DNA of 64,000 bases, taken from positions 124,001 to 188,000 of the forward strand of contig CANXME010002314.1 in NCBI GenBank assembly GCA_948144175.1, in the 5' to 3' direction. Source of the DNA: Closterium sp. NIES-65 (lineage: Eukaryota > Streptophyta > Zygnematophyceae > Desmidiales > Closteriaceae). The position numbers and the translations under genes were made by a program. This document shows, in pieces, positions 62,206 to 64,000 of this stretch. The notes beneath the pieces are model-generated. The model made no database searches. It was given only the letters and a program-made list of their open reading frames with translations, and was not told where the DNA came from. Within the stretch, counting starts at the first letter, position 1. Each line of letters opens with the position of its first letter.

Positions 62206-63079
62206 TGTAAGAGACAAAGGATGGAGTCTATGAAGATTATGGGCCTAAATTTCTCAAAATCGTTGGTCTCAATTTCTGGACAGAAACGTCGAGTTCACAA
62301 GAATGTTATCGATGAAAATTTCACAGTCAAAACTTCACCAAACTCAGATATGTTGTAGCCCTAGTCCGTGGCTACAAATCCCAATTTGAATCGTATCAAG
62401 AGGTGAAGTAAATCTCAACGTATCAATTTCGACGCACAAGGGGGTATGCTGCCATGAGAACTTAACTCAATAATAAGAGTCTCACAATTTCACAATTACT
62501 ACACAAGAGAGTTAGAGTAGCAATAAACCACGTGCGATGGAATGAGGAGGACGAGAGGGAAGGTCCCAAGAGAGTCCCCAACCAAGGAAACCCCATGCCA
62601 CACAATTCCCCTCTTCATAGGCAACCCCACTTTCACTTTTGTCACTTTCCCAACCCATGCCATCCACCTTGCCCAACTTGGCCACACTTGCCGACCTGGT
62701 TTGGCTCCTCCCAACCACTTGGCAGCATCTACAGTGATGGGGACGAATTTCCCAACCCCCAAAGGTCTGTACCCCATATGGTGTCAACCCCACAACTTCC
62801 CATAGTCACCACAACCAAATATCAAAAGCATACGAACTTCAAACGTTCGTAACTTTCTTGTTCGTGCTCCGATTGAAGCGATACTTGGCTCGACGGAAAG
62901 CTCTTGAGCAGAGGAGTCACTTCAGATATCTGCTCAAGCCAAATAGCATCCACACATACTCAGGAAATCCGAACCACATCAAACACAAATTCTTGCACAC
63001 GCTCACACCACGCATGCAACGTACGAACATATGATGGGAGGCAGATAGACGTTAATGCAAATGATAGCATCACATAACA
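62206..63079 (-). repeat. Copia-3b 3' LTR
   Basis: Plus-strand TGTAAGAGAC...CACATAACA is the reverse complement of a Copia-3 LTR. It is followed by the minus-strand 3' end of pol, so it is the 3' LTR of an element reading right to left. Confidence 0.9.
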
Positions 63080-63136
63080 AACTCCCCTTCTGGCTGCCTA
63101 CCATCATCCCACATGCCACAGCTCAAGCATGCACCC

Positions 63137-64000
63137 TCAATGCACACTCATCCCAGCAAGCTTCATGCCCTTCCAATGCTCAGATTCGGCCAGACGCTTG
63201 GTGAGAATGTCAGCTGCCTGCTGATGGGTCTTCACAATCTCCAGCCGCACCTCCTTGTCCAGGAGCCTCCTCACCCAGTGCCACTTGGGCCTGATGTGCT
63301 TTGTTAGCCCATGAAGGCAAGCGTTCTTGGCAAGCTTCACTGCCGACTCATTGTCACAGAAAATGATTGTCGGCTCCCTCTGACCAACTCCAATCTCCTC
63401 CAACAAACGCCTCAGCCACACCACCTCCTTTGCCCCATGATGCAGAGTCATGTATTCTGTCTCACACGAGGACTGCCCCACCTCATTCTGCTTCTTACTG
63501 CGCCAGCTCACTACACCACCTCCAAACAGGCACACATAGCCTCCAATGCTGGTGCCATCCGCTTTCACCGAGTTGAAGCTAACGTCGGTGTAGCACGTCA
63601 AGAGCATCTCTCCCTTGCTCAAATCAGCTGCACCTCTCTGCAGCTTCTGTCTCACAGCACCATACTCCAAACCCACTGATGCCGTTGCACTCACATAGCG
63701 GACCAACCTCTTGGCCACTTCCAGCTGCTCATGACTGGGGCATGAAACCACACTGGCAAGCCTGGATGTTGCAAAGGCAATGTCAGTCCGCGTGTGGTTA
63801 GCCGCATAGTTGAGTGCCCCAACCATGGAATGAAAAAGCTTCCTATCACTCTCACCCACCACCTCCTCATCAGCACAGGGCTTCACAGTGAACCCATCTT
63901 GCAGCCCATACTTGCAAGTGGGGTGGCTGGCTTTCCTCCATCTTGCAGCCCATACTTCTCAGCCAGCCCCTCACAGTACTTCCTCTGGTGCAACCTCAGC
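63137..64000 (-). pseudogene. Copia-3b pol, RT end and RNase H (partial, off right edge)
   Basis: Minus-strand frame from the right edge: LRLHQRKYCEGLAEKYGLQDGG near 64000-63936, a short direct duplication of AGTATGGGCTGCAAGATGG (about 63897-63957) that disturbs the frame, then 63886-63137: FHSMVGALNYAANHTRTDIAF, YTDVSFNSVKADGTSIGGYV, SWRSKKQ, SCETEYMTL, HQQAADILTKRLAE and AGMSVH, with stop. These are the RT connection and RNase H of a copia element. The catalytic YxDD lies beyond the edge. The RNase H Asp is kept as YTDVSF. Confidence 0.9.

Overview
The window is plant-type nuclear DNA made almost entirely of nested retrotransposons. I infer a green-lineage genome, most likely a streptophyte alga, and cannot fix the species. 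The clues are LTR retrotransposons primed by initiator tRNA-Met (primer-binding site TGGTATCAGAGC), a chromodomain Ty3/gypsy element, GT-AG introns in one recognisable host-type gene fragment, and nonsense mutations dominated by CAG-to-TAG, as expected from CHG-methylated DNA. I see no rRNA, tRNA, CRISPR array or prokaryotic operon.

Layout. 1-2620: one copy of a non-LTR (LINE) element with a reverse transcriptase (RT) gene running off the left edge, a divergent proline/alanine-rich gene (called gene X here), and an end repeat. 2959-3956: LINE, LTR and gypsy-gag fragments. 3957-10821: a near-complete Ty1/copia element, Copia-2a. 10842-26331: a chimeric, internally deleted chromovirus (minus strand) split by two nested copia insertions, Copia-1a (11492-18949) and Copia-1b (20925-25392). 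26332-32814: Copia-2b (minus), fused at 32814/32815 to the 3'-truncated Copia-1c (to 38760). 38761-47213: two LINE bodies fused in one open 1036-codon frame, then a second gene X / RT element preceded by six tandem TATA-bearing repeat units. 47214-51264: the only stretch not dominated by transposons, with two exons of a zinc-type alcohol dehydrogenase (minus), a 23-bp minisatellite and a possible spliced gene fragment. 51265-62205: Copia-3a, whose 5' LTR holds Copia-1d (51320-58956, identical LTRs, TATTC target duplication). 62206-64000: Copia-3b in opposite orientation, running off the right edge.

Function. Each LTR element carries the usual parts: gag, aspartic protease, integrase, RT and RNase H in copia order, and protease / integrase / chromodomain remnants in the gypsy element. 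Copia-1d is the most intact, with one TAG in a glutamine run. The most unusual material is (i) the LINE family with a C-terminal CxC...HxxxC knuckle and restriction-like endonuclease, in one case doubled in-frame; (ii) gene X, antisense to the LINE RT yet evolving like a protein-coding gene; (iii) a textbook -1 frameshift signal at the gypsy gag/protease junction; and (iv) a leader stem-loop in every Copia-1 copy whose sequence varies while its pairing is kept.
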